Shown: positions 1 to 9,151, counted from the stretch's first letter. The stretch: 64,000 nucleotides of DNA from Nocardiopsis sp. ATB16-24 (GCF_030271535.1 NZ_JASCXJ010000004.1:62001-126000); one strand, 5' to 3'. The notes: generated from the letters alone by a model not told the origin. Numbers and translations: made by a program.

Positions 1-1035
1 CCGTCCCAGGTGGTCGCGGAACAACCGCCCCGCCCGAGTGGCGGGGACCACCCCCGAGCCGACCTCGTTGGTGACCGCCACGACATAGGCCCGGGTGGTC
101 CGCCAGGCCTCCGTCAGCCCGCGCATCGCGGACTCCACTCTTTCCTCGGCGTCGGAGGGCGGGGACTCCTCCCACAACCCCGCATCGTCCATCACGGCGG
201 CCAACCACGTGCCCAGGCAGTCCACCAGGACGGCCCCCCGGGATCGTCCGAGCACCGCGACCAGGTCGGTGGTCTGTTCGGTGTCCCACCATCGGGGGCG
301 ACGTCGCACGTGCCGGTCCACGCGCTCGGCCCACTCGGGATCCTTCGCCGGGTCGGGCGCCGGGCCGGTCGCCGCGTACAGCACCTGGGGCTCGCCCATC
401 AGGCGCAACTCGGCCTCGGTGGACTTGCCCGAACGCGCGCCTCCGGTGATCAGCGTGCGGTACGGGCCGGGCGGGCGCGATCGCGGCCACACCGTGGGCG
501 GACAGGACAGCACCTGGCCGTCCCCCGGTACCAGCGCTCCCCACAACCGTGCCCGGCGGGCGAACTCCTGCGGGGAACGGACACGGTGGTCGCCGCCGAC
601 CGCCACCACCGCCGTGGTCGCCCCGACCACCCCCGAGCGGCGCAGTTCGCCGATGGTCTCGGGGCGCTGGGCGACGTCCACGATGGCCATGTCCACCTGC
701 CGCTCGGGACGGACCGAGGAGAAACCGGAGGAACCCTCCGGCCGCGCCCGCACCGGTGGAACTCCGGGGAGGGGGGAGGGGCCCGTGCGCGCGTACAGGA
801 GCCTGCCTCCGTCGGCGCCCTCCACCAGGACGCCGTCGGGGGTGTGCGTCACCGAGTACCCGGGGGGCGGAGAACCGACGACACCCCCCTCGTGAACGCG
901 GAAGCGGTCGTCCACGGTCACCCGAAGGGGGAGACGTCGCTCGGCCAGGGCCTTGTTGCAGGAGGCGCAGGTGCACTGCGGGGCGGGCCATCCCGAAGGT
1001 CCCGCCGTCCCCAGAAAACGGATACGCACCCACAT
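1..1035 (-). CDS. cobU: Bifunctional adenosylcobinamide kinase / adenosylcobinamide-phosphate guanylyltransferase with N-terminal MBL-like extension (3' end outside window)
   Basis: Reading the minus strand from an ATG at 1035 gives one open frame that runs off the window at base 1, so the C-terminus is missing. The Walker A motif GGARSGKS lies near residues 198-205, followed by VLVDCLGTWL and AVTNEVGSGVVP, the signature blocks of CobU. CobU phosphorylates adenosylcobinamide and transfers GMP to it in nucleotide-loop assembly of cobalamin. About 190 residues precede the kinase; they begin FLGTAGPSGWP with a CTCASC cysteine cluster, resembling the start of a metallo-beta-lactamase fold, but no HxHxDH motif is visible. 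This looks like a degenerate fused domain. Assignment of the kinase part is secure; the function of the N-terminal part is inference. Confidence 0.87.
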   Translation of the reverse strand, partial: MWVRIRFLGTAGPSGWPAPQCTCASCNKALAERRLPLRVTVDDRFRVHEGGVVGSPPPGYSVTHTPDGVLVEGADGGRLLYARTGPSPLPGVPPVRARPEGSSGFSSVRPERQVDMAIVDVAQRPETIGELRRSGVVGATTAVVAVGGDHRVRSPQEFARRARLWGALVPGDGQVLSCPPTVWPRSRPPGPYRTLITGGARSGKSTEAELRLMGEPQVLYAATGPAPDPAKDPEWAERVDRHVRRRPRWWDTEQTTDLVAVLGRSRGAVLVDCLGTWLAAVMDDAGLWEESPPSDAEERVESAMRGLTEAWRTTRAYVVAVTNEVGSGVVPATRAGRLFRDHLGR

Positions 1036-1129
1036 GAGTAAACCGCATGCTCGGCCACGCTTTGGTTAAGCTCGGTACAGGATCACGGTGACCGGCACCG
1101 TGGCCCGCCTCACGAAGGAGCGGCCGAAC

Positions 1130-1336
1130 ATGGCGTGGACCTGGCGGTACTACGAGGCCGACGGCTCCGAACCCGCGGAGAGCGACCTGCCCTCGGAGTC
1201 GTTCACCTCGCGGGGCGACGCCGAGAGCTGGCTGGGTGAGAACTGGCGAGAGCTCGTCGAGGGCGGTGTGGACCGGGTCGCCCTGTGGGAGGAGGAGGGG
1301 AAGGTCTACGAGATGTCCCTCGAACCGGTGGAGTAG
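1130..1336 (+). CDS. Small conserved acidic hypothetical protein
   Basis: A 68-residue protein beginning MAWTWRYYEADG, very acidic, with no membrane segment or signal peptide. An ATG at 1130 preceded by GAAGGAG about ten bases upstream is preferred over an upstream GTG at 1088. It resembles small actinobacterial hypothetical proteins of this size and composition; no function is known to me. It stands alone, diverging from the cobU-like gene (95 bp between starts) and converging on the aldo/keto reductase, with a hairpin in between. Confidence 0.7.
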   Translation: MAWTWRYYEADGSEPAESDLPSESFTSRGDAESWLGENWRELVEGGVDRVALWEEEGKVYEMSLEPVE

Positions 1337-1452
1337 AGCGAACCCCTTTCGGCCCCGCCCGGCCCGGGACACGCCCGCCCCGGACGCCGCGCCCCCGACA
1401 CCGGGGCCGCGGCCCTCGTCGTGGGAGCGGGCCCGTGGTCGAGGACGACGAA

Positions 1453-1481
1453 GGCTCCGGCCACCTCGGGTGACCGGAGCC
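1453..1481. terminator. Hairpin between convergent genes
   Basis: Inverted repeat with 13-base arms (one mismatch) and a TCG loop, lying between the small acidic gene (+) and the aldo/keto reductase (-). Position suggests a bidirectional terminator; no U-tract is present, as is common in G+C-rich actinomycetes. Confidence 0.5.
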
Positions 1482-1503
1482 CGACGGACCCGGAAAGGAC
1501 CGG

Positions 1504-2517
1504 CTAGCCGCGGACGTTCTCGGGACTCTTGGTCAGCGCGGGGTCACGCTGGACGCTGTCACCGAGGATCTCGTCGATGCGGGTGAGCAGTCCCTGGTCG
1601 AGTTCGACACCGGCGGCCTTGACGTTGCCCTCCACCTGCTCGGGACGCGAGGCGCCGATGATCGCGGCCGACACGTTCGGGTTCTGCAACACCCAGGCCA
1701 CGGCCAACTGGGCCAGTGACAGGCCGACCTCGGCGGCCAGCGGCTCCAACGCCTGCACACGCTCCAGCAGCACCTGGTCCTCCAGGTGGCTCTGGAGGAA
1801 GCGCCCCGTCGTGGGGTCGGCGGCGCGGGAACCGGCGGGCAGCTCCTGGCCGGGCTTGTACTTGCCGGTCAGCAGGCCTCCCGCGATCGGCGACCACACG
1901 AGCTGCCCGATGCCCTCACGCTCGCACAGCGGGACGACCTCGGACTCGATGACCCGCCAGAGCATGTTGTACTGCGGCTGGCTGGAGATGATGCGGTCGA
2001 ACCCCATCTCGTCGGCGATCTTGAGGGCCCTCTCGATCTCCTCGGCGCGCCACTCCGAGACGCCGACGTAGAGGACCTTGCCCTGACGGACAAGGTCCTC
2101 GAAAGCCCGCATGGTCTCCTCCAACGGGGTGGAGTGGTCGAACCGGTGCGCCTGGTACAGGTCCAGGTAGTCGGTCCCCAGGCGACGCAGGGAGTCCTCC
2201 GCGCTGCGGATGACGTGCTTGCGGGACAGCCCCCGGTCGTTCTTGCCCTCGCCCATGGGCCAGAAGACCTTGGAGAAGATCTCCAACCCGTCCCGGCGCT
2301 GACCCTTCAGCGCACGACCGAGCACCTCCTCGGCCCTGCCCTGGGCGTAGGCGTCCGCGGTGTCGAAGGTGGTGACACCGGCGTCCAGGGCCGCCTGGAC
2401 ACAGGCCTTGGCCGTGTCCTCCTCCACCTGGGAACCGTGGGTGAGCCAGTTCCCGTAGGCGATCTCGCTGACCATGAGACCGCTGTTGCCTAGATGCCGA
2501 AATTCCATGCCGGGCAC
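1504..2517 (-). CDS. Aldo/keto reductase family protein
   Basis: A 337-residue TIM-barrel oxidoreductase expected to reduce aldehydes or ketones with NADPH. The usual tetrad is visible: D52 and Y57 in FDTADAYAQG, K83 in FSKVF, and a histidine in YQAHRFD near residue 120. The C-terminal cofactor region AAIIGASRPEQVEGN is the family signature. Length and layout match the potassium-channel beta-subunit-like AKR branch. MPGMEF gives two possible starts (residue 1 or 4). It is a single-gene unit and the substrate cannot be read from the sequence. Confidence 0.9.
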   Translation of the reverse strand: MPGMEFRHLGNSGLMVSEIAYGNWLTHGSQVEEDTAKACVQAALDAGVTTFDTADAYAQGRAEEVLGRALKGQRRDGLEIFSKVFWPMGEGKNDRGLSRKHVIRSAEDSLRRLGTDYLDLYQAHRFDHSTPLEETMRAFEDLVRQGKVLYVGVSEWRAEEIERALKIADEMGFDRIISSQPQYNMLWRVIESEVVPLCEREGIGQLVWSPIAGGLLTGKYKPGQELPAGSRAADPTTGRFLQSHLEDQVLLERVQALEPLAAEVGLSLAQLAVAWVLQNPNVSAAIIGASRPEQVEGNVKAAGVELDQGLLTRIDEILGDSVQRDPALTKSPENVRG

Positions 2518-2658
2518 TCTAGTAGGCGATCACGGCACCTCGCGAGCTCCCGCCCCCCCGCGCTGAGAACGCTCCCACCGGGGCGACGGGGTGGTCCGCG
2601 GCGGGCGCCGGGCGCCACGCGCCCCGTCCCGTTCGTCCCGAAGGGTGCCGGGACCTCC

Positions 2659-3312
2659 CTAACGGACGCCGCGCGGGGTGGGGTCCTCGCGGAGCTTCAG
2701 CCGCGGTTTGGGCAGACGCAGACGACGGAACTGCAACTGACGCATGGCCGCGTACATCCCGGCGCCCTTGACCGTCGGGTCGTCGGGGAAGTACTCGGAG
2801 GCGCGCCTCTTGACCGTGCGGCCCGTCATGACGCCCTCGGCGACGATGGTCACCATCATCAGCGGCCACGCGACGTAGGCCACCCCGACCTGGAAGAGCG
2901 GGTCGTTGATGAACAACAGGGCGATGATCACGATCGAGAACGGAAGGAAGAACTCGCTGGCGCTACGGCGCGAGTCGACGTAGTCGCGAGCGAAGGCGCG
3001 GGCCTCACCCATGTCCTGCTGGCGGTAGTAGCGCGCCTCGTCCTTGGGCACGCCCTTGAGGGCGCTGGAACTCGCGGGACCGCGCCCACGTTGACGTTCG
3101 AGACGTTCCCGGTAGGCCCGATAGGCCTCCTTGCGCGTCTCGGGCGCCTTGAGTGGTTTGCGTGGGAGTGGCTCGGATTCCCTGCGTTTTGGGGTGGGGA
3201 CACCCTTCTTAGGGGTGTATCCCTTAGGTTGGGTGGCCTCAGTGGCCTCGGGGCTGGCGGATTCGGCAGTGGCCGGATCCGTGTCTGCGGAAGCGGAACG
3301 ACGTCGGAACAC
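2659..3312 (-). CDS. DUF3043 domain membrane protein
   Basis: Predicted 217 residues from a GTG at 3312, giving the start FRRRSASADT typical of this actinobacterial family; another in-frame GTG lies six bases upstream. The N-terminal half is charged and low in complexity, with a KGYTPKKG.PTPKR stretch. Two hydrophobic segments follow (FFLPFSIVIIALLFI and VGVAYVAWPLMMVTIVAEG), then a basic tail. It is therefore a small integral membrane protein with a long basic N-terminus. Function is unknown. It diverges from pspA with 117 bp between the starts, an arrangement that could share regulation. Confidence 0.8.
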   Translation of the reverse strand: MFRRRSASADTDPATAESASPEATEATQPKGYTPKKGVPTPKRRESEPLPRKPLKAPETRKEAYRAYRERLERQRGRGPASSSALKGVPKDEARYYRQQDMGEARAFARDYVDSRRSASEFFLPFSIVIIALLFINDPLFQVGVAYVAWPLMMVTIVAEGVMTGRTVKRRASEYFPDDPTVKGAGMYAAMRQLQFRRLRLPKPRLKLREDPTPRGVR

Positions 3313-3429
3313 ACCCACAGGGTAGCCGCTCGTCGTTTTATGGCGACCGCGGACCAGACCGCGTAGGGTTGGGCAAAGCGCCCGCTGGGAACAGCCGATG
3401 TACGCACCGAGAAGGGGACGGCCACGCCG

Positions 3430-4203
3430 ATGAGCGTGTTTCAGCGACTTTCGATGATCTTCAAGTCCAAGGCCAACAGGGCCCTGGACTCGGTCGAGGA
3501 CCCAAGGGAAACCCTCGATTACTCTTACCAGAAACAGCTTGAGCTCTTGCAGAAGGTGCGTCGTGGTGTGGCCGACGTCGCCACCTCCCGCAAGCGGGTC
3601 GAGCTTCAGATCCAGCAGTTGGAGCAGCAGTCCAACAAGCTCGAGAACCAAGGACGCGCCGCACTGACCCAGGGTCGGGAGGACCTCGCCCGCGAGGCCC
3701 TGACCCGGCGTTCGGGACTGGCCTCGCAGATCGAGAGCCTGCGCGAGCAGCACGCCAACCTCCAGGGCGAGGAGCAGAAGCTCACGATGGCCGCGCAGCG
3801 CCTACAGGCCAAGGTGGACGCCTTCCGCACGCGCAAGGAGACCATCAAGGCGACCTACACCGCCGCCCAGGCCCAGACGCAGATCAGCGAGGCGTTCTCG
3901 GGCATCTCCGAGGAGATGGGCGACGTCGGTATGGCCGTCCAGCGCGCCGAGGACAAGACCGCCGAGATGCAGGCCCGTGCGGGCGCCGTCGACGAACTCC
4001 TCGCCTCGGGTGCGCTCGACGACGTCACCGGCACGGCCCGGGACGACATCCAGAGCGAGCTCGACCGCATGGCCAGCACCACCGGTGTCGAGGCCGAGCT
4101 GGAGCGCATGAAGATGGAGCTCGAAGGCGGAGGCGGTGCCTCCACCCCCCAGATCGAGGGTGGTAACGGCACCGGCAACACGGGCAACCGGGAGGGCGCG
4201 TGA
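3430..4203 (+). CDS. pspA: PspA/IM30 family membrane-stress protein
   Basis: A 257-residue, almost entirely alpha-helical coiled-coil protein opening SVFQRLSMIFKSKANRALDSVEDP, the amphipathic membrane-binding start of PspA/Vipp1. The helical core covers roughly residues 20-190 and ends in a Gly/Asn-rich tail. PspA-type proteins assemble into ESCRT-III-like rods and rings on stressed membranes. It is followed directly by pspAA with a four-base GTGA overlap, so the two are translationally coupled. With the htpX-pspAB pair downstream this makes the actinobacterial Psp module. Confidence 0.92.
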   Translation: MSVFQRLSMIFKSKANRALDSVEDPRETLDYSYQKQLELLQKVRRGVADVATSRKRVELQIQQLEQQSNKLENQGRAALTQGREDLAREALTRRSGLASQIESLREQHANLQGEEQKLTMAAQRLQAKVDAFRTRKETIKATYTAAQAQTQISEAFSGISEEMGDVGMAVQRAEDKTAEMQARAGAVDELLASGALDDVTGTARDDIQSELDRMASTTGVEAELERMKMELEGGGGASTPQIEGGNGTGNTGNREGA

Positions 4204-4478
4204 TCGTTCGCATCATGGGTGAGGGGCAGCTCGACCTCACCGACGCCGACCTGGACCTGCTCAACTCCTTCGACTCCGCGCTGGAGTCGGCCATCGAGTC
4301 GGGCGACGAGGCCACGTTCCGCCAGGCGCTCCACGACCTGTTGGAGAAGGTGCGCGAGGACGGCAGGCCGTTGCCGCCCGACGCCTTGGAGCCCTCACAG
4401 TTCATCCTTCCGCACGCCGACGCCACCATGGAGGAGGTGCGGCAGATGCTGCAGGACGACGGACTCATCCCCGGCTAG
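4200..4478 (+). CDS. pspAA: PspA-associated protein PspAA
   Basis: A 92-residue acidic protein, MIVRIMGEGQLDLTDADLDLL, matching the small partner encoded next to actinobacterial pspA. The GTG start at 4200 overlaps the pspA stop (GTGA), showing coupling. It has no membrane segment. The C-terminal block ILPHADATMEEVRQML is characteristic of the family. A role as regulator or adaptor of PspA is inferred from constant adjacency; the mechanism is not visible in the sequence. Confidence 0.85.
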   Translation: MIVRIMGEGQLDLTDADLDLLNSFDSALESAIESGDEATFRQALHDLLEKVREDGRPLPPDALEPSQFILPHADATMEEVRQMLQDDGLIPG

Positions 4479-4600
4479 GACGGGACACGTCCGGGCGCAC
4501 CGTTTCCGTCCAGGTGCGCTCCAGGACGAGAGGGGTGGGCCCGACAGGCCAGGCCACGGCCGGTCGAGCCGCACTCGGTGCCTGCGTGCGCATGTTTCCG

Positions 4601-4631
4601 GGCCGCCGTGACCTTCGGGGTCACGGCGGCC
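4601..4631 (+). terminator. Hairpin separating pspA-pspAA from htpX
   Basis: Perfect 13-base inverted repeat with a TTCGG loop, 123 bp after pspAA. It lies in a 359-bp intergenic stretch (4479-4837) that otherwise shows no gene, and probably divides the Psp region into two transcripts. Confidence 0.6.
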
Positions 4632-4837
4632 CCGTCGTACCCGGGAGCCGTCGCCTTCGGGGCACGTGCGGGGAACCGCGGCCGGATTCTCCTCCGTTGG
4701 AGGGGTAGGGGCCGGAGCAGGGGGAGTGCGGGTCCCGTGGCGGTGGCACCGCGGCACGTCGAGGGGCCGCCCGCCCTTTCCCACCTGTGCGAACCAGACT
4801 CCGAGACAGTCGAAGCGTCGGCGGGAAGGACCACGGC

Positions 4838-5758
4838 ATGGCCGGTTCCAAGTTCAGAGCTGACCGAGGGCTGACCACCCGCATGGTGATGACCATGAGC
4901 CTGCTCGCTCTGGTCTACGCGGCTTTCATCGCCGGACTGATCCTGGCCGGCCTCAACGTGTGGCTGGTCGTGCTGATCGTCGTCGGCTTCGCCCTGTTCA
5001 GCTATTTCGCCTCGGACAAGATCGCCATGTTCTCCATGGGAGCCAAAGAGGTCTCCCCCGAACAGGCGCCTGAACTGCACGCCATGATCGACCGGCTGTG
5101 CGCCATGGCGGACATGCCCAAGCCCCGTGTGGGGATCGCCGACACCGACGTGCCCAACGCCTTCGCCACCGGACACAGTCAAAAGTCCGCGGTCGTCTGT
5201 GTGACCACGGGCCTCATGCGTCGCCTGGAGGGCCCGGAGCTGGAGGCGGTCCTGGCCCACGAGTTGTCGCACGTCGCCCACCGCGACGTCATGGTGATGA
5301 CCATCGCCGGGTTCCTCGGCATCGTCGCCGGATTCCTCACCCAGGCGGGACTGCGCTTCGCCATGTTCACCGGGGGAGCGCGCAGCAACAACGGCGGCCC
5401 GGCGCCGGCCGTGGTCGCCCTGTTGGTCGTCCTGGTCAGCGCGGTCGCCTGGGCGCTCAGTTTCCTCCTCACCCGTGCGCTGTCCCGCTACCGGGAGCTG
5501 TCCGCCGACCGCGCCGCCGCCTACCTCACCGGACGGCCGTCCACGTTGGGCAGCGCCCTGACCAAGATCACCGGGGACATGGCCCGCATCCCCACCCGGG
5601 ACCTGCGCCAGGTGGAGCCGTTCAACGCGTTCTTCTTCGCCCCGGCCTTCTCACGTAGGGGGTTCAGTCTCGGTCAGTTGATCGCCACCCACCCGCCCGT
5701 GCAACAGCGCCTGGCACAGCTGTCCGACATCTCCCGACAACTCGGCCGAGGAGCCTGA
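4838..5758 (+). CDS. htpX: M48 family zinc metalloprotease HtpX
   Basis: A 306-residue membrane protease for quality control of membrane proteins. The ATG at 4838 has GGGAAGGA eight bases upstream and starts AGSKFRADRGLTTRM; an upstream in-frame ATG at 4787 lacks support. Two N-terminal hydrophobic segments are followed by the zinc site HELSHVAHRD (H141, E142, H145). Two further membrane segments follow, then YRELSADRAAAYLTG, which supplies the third ligand. The C-terminal THPPVQQRL is the usual ending. Its place between pspAA and pspAB ties it to the envelope-stress response. Confidence 0.92.
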   Translation: MAGSKFRADRGLTTRMVMTMSLLALVYAAFIAGLILAGLNVWLVVLIVVGFALFSYFASDKIAMFSMGAKEVSPEQAPELHAMIDRLCAMADMPKPRVGIADTDVPNAFATGHSQKSAVVCVTTGLMRRLEGPELEAVLAHELSHVAHRDVMVMTIAGFLGIVAGFLTQAGLRFAMFTGGARSNNGGPAPAVVALLVVLVSAVAWALSFLLTRALSRYRELSADRAAAYLTGRPSTLGSALTKITGDMARIPTRDLRQVEPFNAFFFAPAFSRRGFSLGQLIATHPPVQQRLAQLSDISRQLGRGA

Positions 5759-5829
5759 CACGACCGACCCCGGCCGACCGGACGGGACCGATCCCGCTCC
5801 ACCACGACCTCAAGGACCAAGGGAGCACG

Positions 5830-6426
5830 ATGAGTTTCTGGCGAGCCCTCCTGGGGCGCTCCGCACCGGCCAAGCCCGACCTCGACGCCCTGTTCGGCCT
5901 GCCTTCGGCAGCGGTCACCCTACGGGCCGCGTCGGGCTTCCACCCCGTCGGGACCGGCTCCGTCGCCTTCCGAGCGTCCGAGGGCGCCGCCTTCGCCGAG
6001 CTGGAGCGCGACGTCACCGAACTGCTCAACGCCGGGGAGGGGCCGCCCGTGGAGCAGACCACCGACGACTACGGCTACACCTGGCTCGTGCTCCGCGCCT
6101 CGGACCCGGCCGCTCGGAGCGCGGAGGCGGCTCCCGACATCACCGGCCTGGTGACCGATCTGCACGCCGTCAACTCGACCTTGGAGGCCAACGGGTACGG
6201 GCCCTCACTGTTGTGCTCCCTGGTCGGCTTCACCGACGGGGAGCGCTCCCTGGCGTTGGTCTACCTCTACAAGCGAGGCACGTTCTACCCCTTCGCCCCC
6301 ACAGGGGCCGGACGGCGCCGTGACAACGCCCTCGAACTCCAGATCGAGGCGGCCATCGGCGACGACCTGCCGCTGGAGAAGGACCGCTCCCGGTGGTTCC
6401 CCGTCTACGGGGCGCCCGGGCTCTGA
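5830..6426 (+). CDS. pspAB: PspA-associated protein PspAB
   Basis: A 198-residue soluble protein starting MSFWRALLGRSAPAKPDLDALFGLPSA, the signature opening of the PspAB family. It lies 71 bp after htpX and is probably co-transcribed with it. No catalytic motif or membrane helix is evident. The constant grouping with PspA, PspAA and HtpX suggests a role in the same membrane-stress response, but its activity is unknown. Confidence 0.83.
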   Translation: MSFWRALLGRSAPAKPDLDALFGLPSAAVTLRAASGFHPVGTGSVAFRASEGAAFAELERDVTELLNAGEGPPVEQTTDDYGYTWLVLRASDPAARSAEAAPDITGLVTDLHAVNSTLEANGYGPSLLCSLVGFTDGERSLALVYLYKRGTFYPFAPTGAGRRRDNALELQIEAAIGDDLPLEKDRSRWFPVYGAPGL

Positions 6427-6493
6427 GAAGGGGCGTACGGTTCCGCCCAGGGCTGCTCCGAGCCCGAAGAATGTGGCCTGGCACACTGGGGCC

Positions 6494-7597
6494 GTGCGTA
6501 TCCTCATCGCTCCTGACAAGTTCGCCGGCACTCTCTCCGCGCTCGAGGCCGCCCAGGCCCTCGCCGACGGTTGGCACCGGACCGACCCCTCCGCTCGCAC
6601 GGAGCTGCTTCCGCTCTCCGACGGCGGCCCCGGGTTCGTGGAGGTGCTGCACACCGCACTGGGAGGGAAGGTCCACCAGGCCGAGGTGACCGGTCCCCTC
6701 GGCGCACCCGTGGTCGCGGAGTACCTCCTGCACGACGACACCGCCTATGTGGAGAGCGCCCAGGCGTGCGGCCTCCACCTGGTCCCCGCCGACGAGCGCG
6801 ACCCCGGCCGCACCACCAGCCGTGGAGTGGGCGAACTGGTCTCCCACGCGATCCACGCCGGTGCCCGGACCGTGGTCGTCGGCCTCGGAGGAAGTTCCAC
6901 CAACGACGCCGGGGCGGGGTTCCTCGCCGCCCTCGGGGCCACGCCCACCCGTCACCTGGGCCAGGGCGGCGCCGCCCTGGCCGAACCGGTCGACCACCTC
7001 GACCTCGAACCGGCCCGCGCCGCCCTGGCGGGGGTCCGCCTCGTCGCCGCCACCGACGTCGACAATCCCCTGCTCGGCATCCACGGCGCCAGCGCCGTCT
7101 TCGGCCCGCAGAAGGGCGCCGACGCCGACCAGGTGCAGCGCCTCGACGTCGCCCTGACGGCCTTCGCCGACCGGGTCGACCCCGAAGGAACCGTCCGAGG
7201 GATCCCCGGTGCCGGTGCGGCGGGCGGTCTGGGTTTCGCCCTGCTCCTTCTGGGCGGGACCGTGGAGTCCGGTGTCGGTCGTGTGCTCGCCTCCGTCGGG
7301 CTGGCCGAGCGGCTGTCCGGCGCCGACCTCGTCATCACGGGGGAGGGCTCCTTCGACTCCCAGTCCCTGAGGGGCAAACTTCCCCACGGCGTCGCCCGGG
7401 CCGCCAGTGAGCACGGCGTCCCCTGTGTCGTCGCGGCCGGAGTGGTCAAGGTCGGCCGTGCCGAGGCCGCCGTCGCCGGGATCACCGAGACCTACTCCCT
7501 GGTGGAGTCCGCAGGTTCGGTGGAGGCCGCCATGAGCCGTTCGGCGGAGGAGCTGCGTGCCCTGGCCGCCGACATCGCCCGCCGCTGGTCGGGGTGA
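6494..7597 (+). CDS. glxK: Glycerate kinase
   Basis: A 367-residue member of the GlxK/GckA glycerate kinase family, which phosphorylates glycerate with ATP. The GTG at 6494 gives the canonical start RILIAPDKFAGTLSALEAAQA; a longer in-frame start at 6320 lies inside pspAB and is rejected. Family blocks are SDGGPGFVEV, the glycine-rich VVGLGGSSTNDAGAG and VITGEGSFDSQSLRGKLPHG near the C-terminus. It is monocistronic, with a strong terminator downstream shared with the convergent binding-protein gene. Confidence 0.9.
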   Translation: MRILIAPDKFAGTLSALEAAQALADGWHRTDPSARTELLPLSDGGPGFVEVLHTALGGKVHQAEVTGPLGAPVVAEYLLHDDTAYVESAQACGLHLVPADERDPGRTTSRGVGELVSHAIHAGARTVVVGLGGSSTNDAGAGFLAALGATPTRHLGQGGAALAEPVDHLDLEPARAALAGVRLVAATDVDNPLLGIHGASAVFGPQKGADADQVQRLDVALTAFADRVDPEGTVRGIPGAGAAGGLGFALLLLGGTVESGVGRVLASVGLAERLSGADLVITGEGSFDSQSLRGKLPHGVARAASEHGVPCVVAAGVVKVGRAEAAVAGITETYSLVESAGSVEAAMSRSAEELRALAADIARRWSG

Positions 7598-7720
7598 CCG
7601 TCCACGGGACCGCACGGTCCCGCGACCCCTCCTCCGGTGGGCCGGCGACGGGGGCGCCCCCATTCCGAGAGCGGCGTCTCCGCCGGAGGGGTCGTCCCTC
7701 CGCCCGTGACGGCACACGAA

Positions 7721-7746
7721 AGCGCCCCGGGTTCTCCCGGGGCGCT
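7721..7746. terminator. Bidirectional terminator between glycerate kinase and binding-protein genes
   Basis: Perfect 11-base inverted repeat with a TTCT loop. It lies in the 210-bp gap between two convergent genes, as expected for a shared intrinsic terminator. Confidence 0.75.
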
Positions 7747-7807
7747 CTCGGCGGTCGCTCGACGGTCAGGCGGTGGGCCCGAGTGGTTCGGACCCGAGCC
7801 TCGTCCA

Positions 7808-9055
7808 CTAGTCGTTCAGCGAGTGCTCCTCGTAGGCGAGGATCTCGTGACCGTCGTCTCCGTAGTGGAAGATCTCGAAGGTCGCGGCGGTCGGGTCGCC
7901 GTTGTCGTCGAAGTCGATGTTGCCGCTGGCGCCCTGGTAGTCGATCTCCTCACCGTCGGCCAGCAGGTCCCGGCACTCGGCGAAGGAGGTGCACTCGGTG
8001 CCCTCCGGGCGGCTGATGTTGGGCAGCTCGGCCACGTAGTCGGAGGCGTTCACGCTGCCGGCGGCCTCGGCGGCCAGGGCGATCGCGACGACGCAGTCGT
8101 AGATCTGCGGGGCGAACTGGAACGCGGTCAGGTCGGGGGCGAACTCGGTCAGCCCGCTGTTGAAGTCCGGGTTGTCCGCGCTCGGGGCGATGCCGGTGAT
8201 GCCGTTGACGCTGTCGGGGTCGTCCTGGTTGACGGTCTCACCCAGGCTCGGGTCGTTGAGGCCGTCGGTGACGAAGAGCTGCTCGCCCTTGACACCGCCC
8301 TCCAGCATCTGCGCGATGACCTGCGCACCCTCCTCGAAGGCGATGAGGGCGACGGCGTCGGGCTCCTTGTTGCCGACGTTGTTGACGACCGAGTCGAAGG
8401 TCGTGGCCTCGGGGTCGTAGGTGTCGTTGGTGACGACCTCGGCGCCCAGGCCTTCCAGCTCCTGCTCCAGGGCGCTGGCGTAGCCGCCGCCGTAGTCGTC
8501 GGCGCGGGCGACGATGGCCACGCTCTGGTAGCCCTCGTCCACGATCTTGCGGGCCATCACGACGGCGGAGAGCAGGTCGCTGGGCGCGGTACGGAAGTAG
8601 TAGCCGTTGTCGTCGATGTTGCTCAGCTCGGCCGCGGTGTTGGAGCCCGAGCACTGGACGATCTCTGCGGCGGTGATGGTGTCGTAGGTCGCCTGGGTCA
8701 TGCCCGAGGCGGCGGCGCCGATGACGGCGTTGACGCCGTCGGAGACCAGGGAGTTGGCGGCCTCGTTGGCCTGGGCGCTGTCACCGGCCTCGTCGGCCTG
8801 GATCACCTCGGGGACCTCGGTGCCGAGGATGCCGCCGGCTTCGTTGATCTCGGAGATCGCGTACTCCACGGAGGCGATCTGGGGCGGGCCGAGGAAGGCG
8901 AGGTTACCGGTCTGCGGGTAGAGGAGACCGTAGGTGAACTGGTCGCCGCCGCCGTCGCCGTCGCCGCCACCGTTGCCATCGTCGCCACACGCGGTCAGGC
9001 CGAGGACAAGGGCCGCGGTTGCGGCAGCGAGGCCTAGGACCTTCTTGCTTGCCAT
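7808..9055 (-). CDS. Branched-chain amino-acid-type ABC transporter substrate-binding lipoprotein
   Basis: A 415-residue exported binding protein of the LivJ/LivK (Peripla_BP_6) type. The signal peptide ends in the lipobox LTAC with lipidated Cys23, followed by an Asp/Gly linker. The mature part begins FTYGLLYPQTGNLAFLGPPQ and contains SLVSDGVNAVIGAAASG, typical of the two-lobed fold. It should bind amino acids or small amides and pass them to a permease, but no permease or ATPase gene adjoins it: both neighbours point elsewhere. The ligand cannot be assigned. A 440-bp upstream region carries repeats described separately. Confidence 0.88.
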   Translation of the reverse strand: MASKKVLGLAAATAALVLGLTACGDDGNGGGDGDGGGDQFTYGLLYPQTGNLAFLGPPQIASVEYAISEINEAGGILGTEVPEVIQADEAGDSAQANEAANSLVSDGVNAVIGAAASGMTQATYDTITAAEIVQCSGSNTAAELSNIDDNGYYFRTAPSDLLSAVVMARKIVDEGYQSVAIVARADDYGGGYASALEQELEGLGAEVVTNDTYDPEATTFDSVVNNVGNKEPDAVALIAFEEGAQVIAQMLEGGVKGEQLFVTDGLNDPSLGETVNQDDPDSVNGITGIAPSADNPDFNSGLTEFAPDLTAFQFAPQIYDCVVAIALAAEAAGSVNASDYVAELPNISRPEGTECTSFAECRDLLADGEEIDYQGASGNIDFDDNGDPTAATFEIFHYGDDGHEILAYEEHSLND

Positions 9056-9151
9056 GATCGTGGGTAACTCCGTTCAACCGGCGAAACACGCGCTGAGATG
9101 GACGCGCGTGCTGATGGACGTGCTTCCTGATGTCCGCGATGTGTGGCATGA

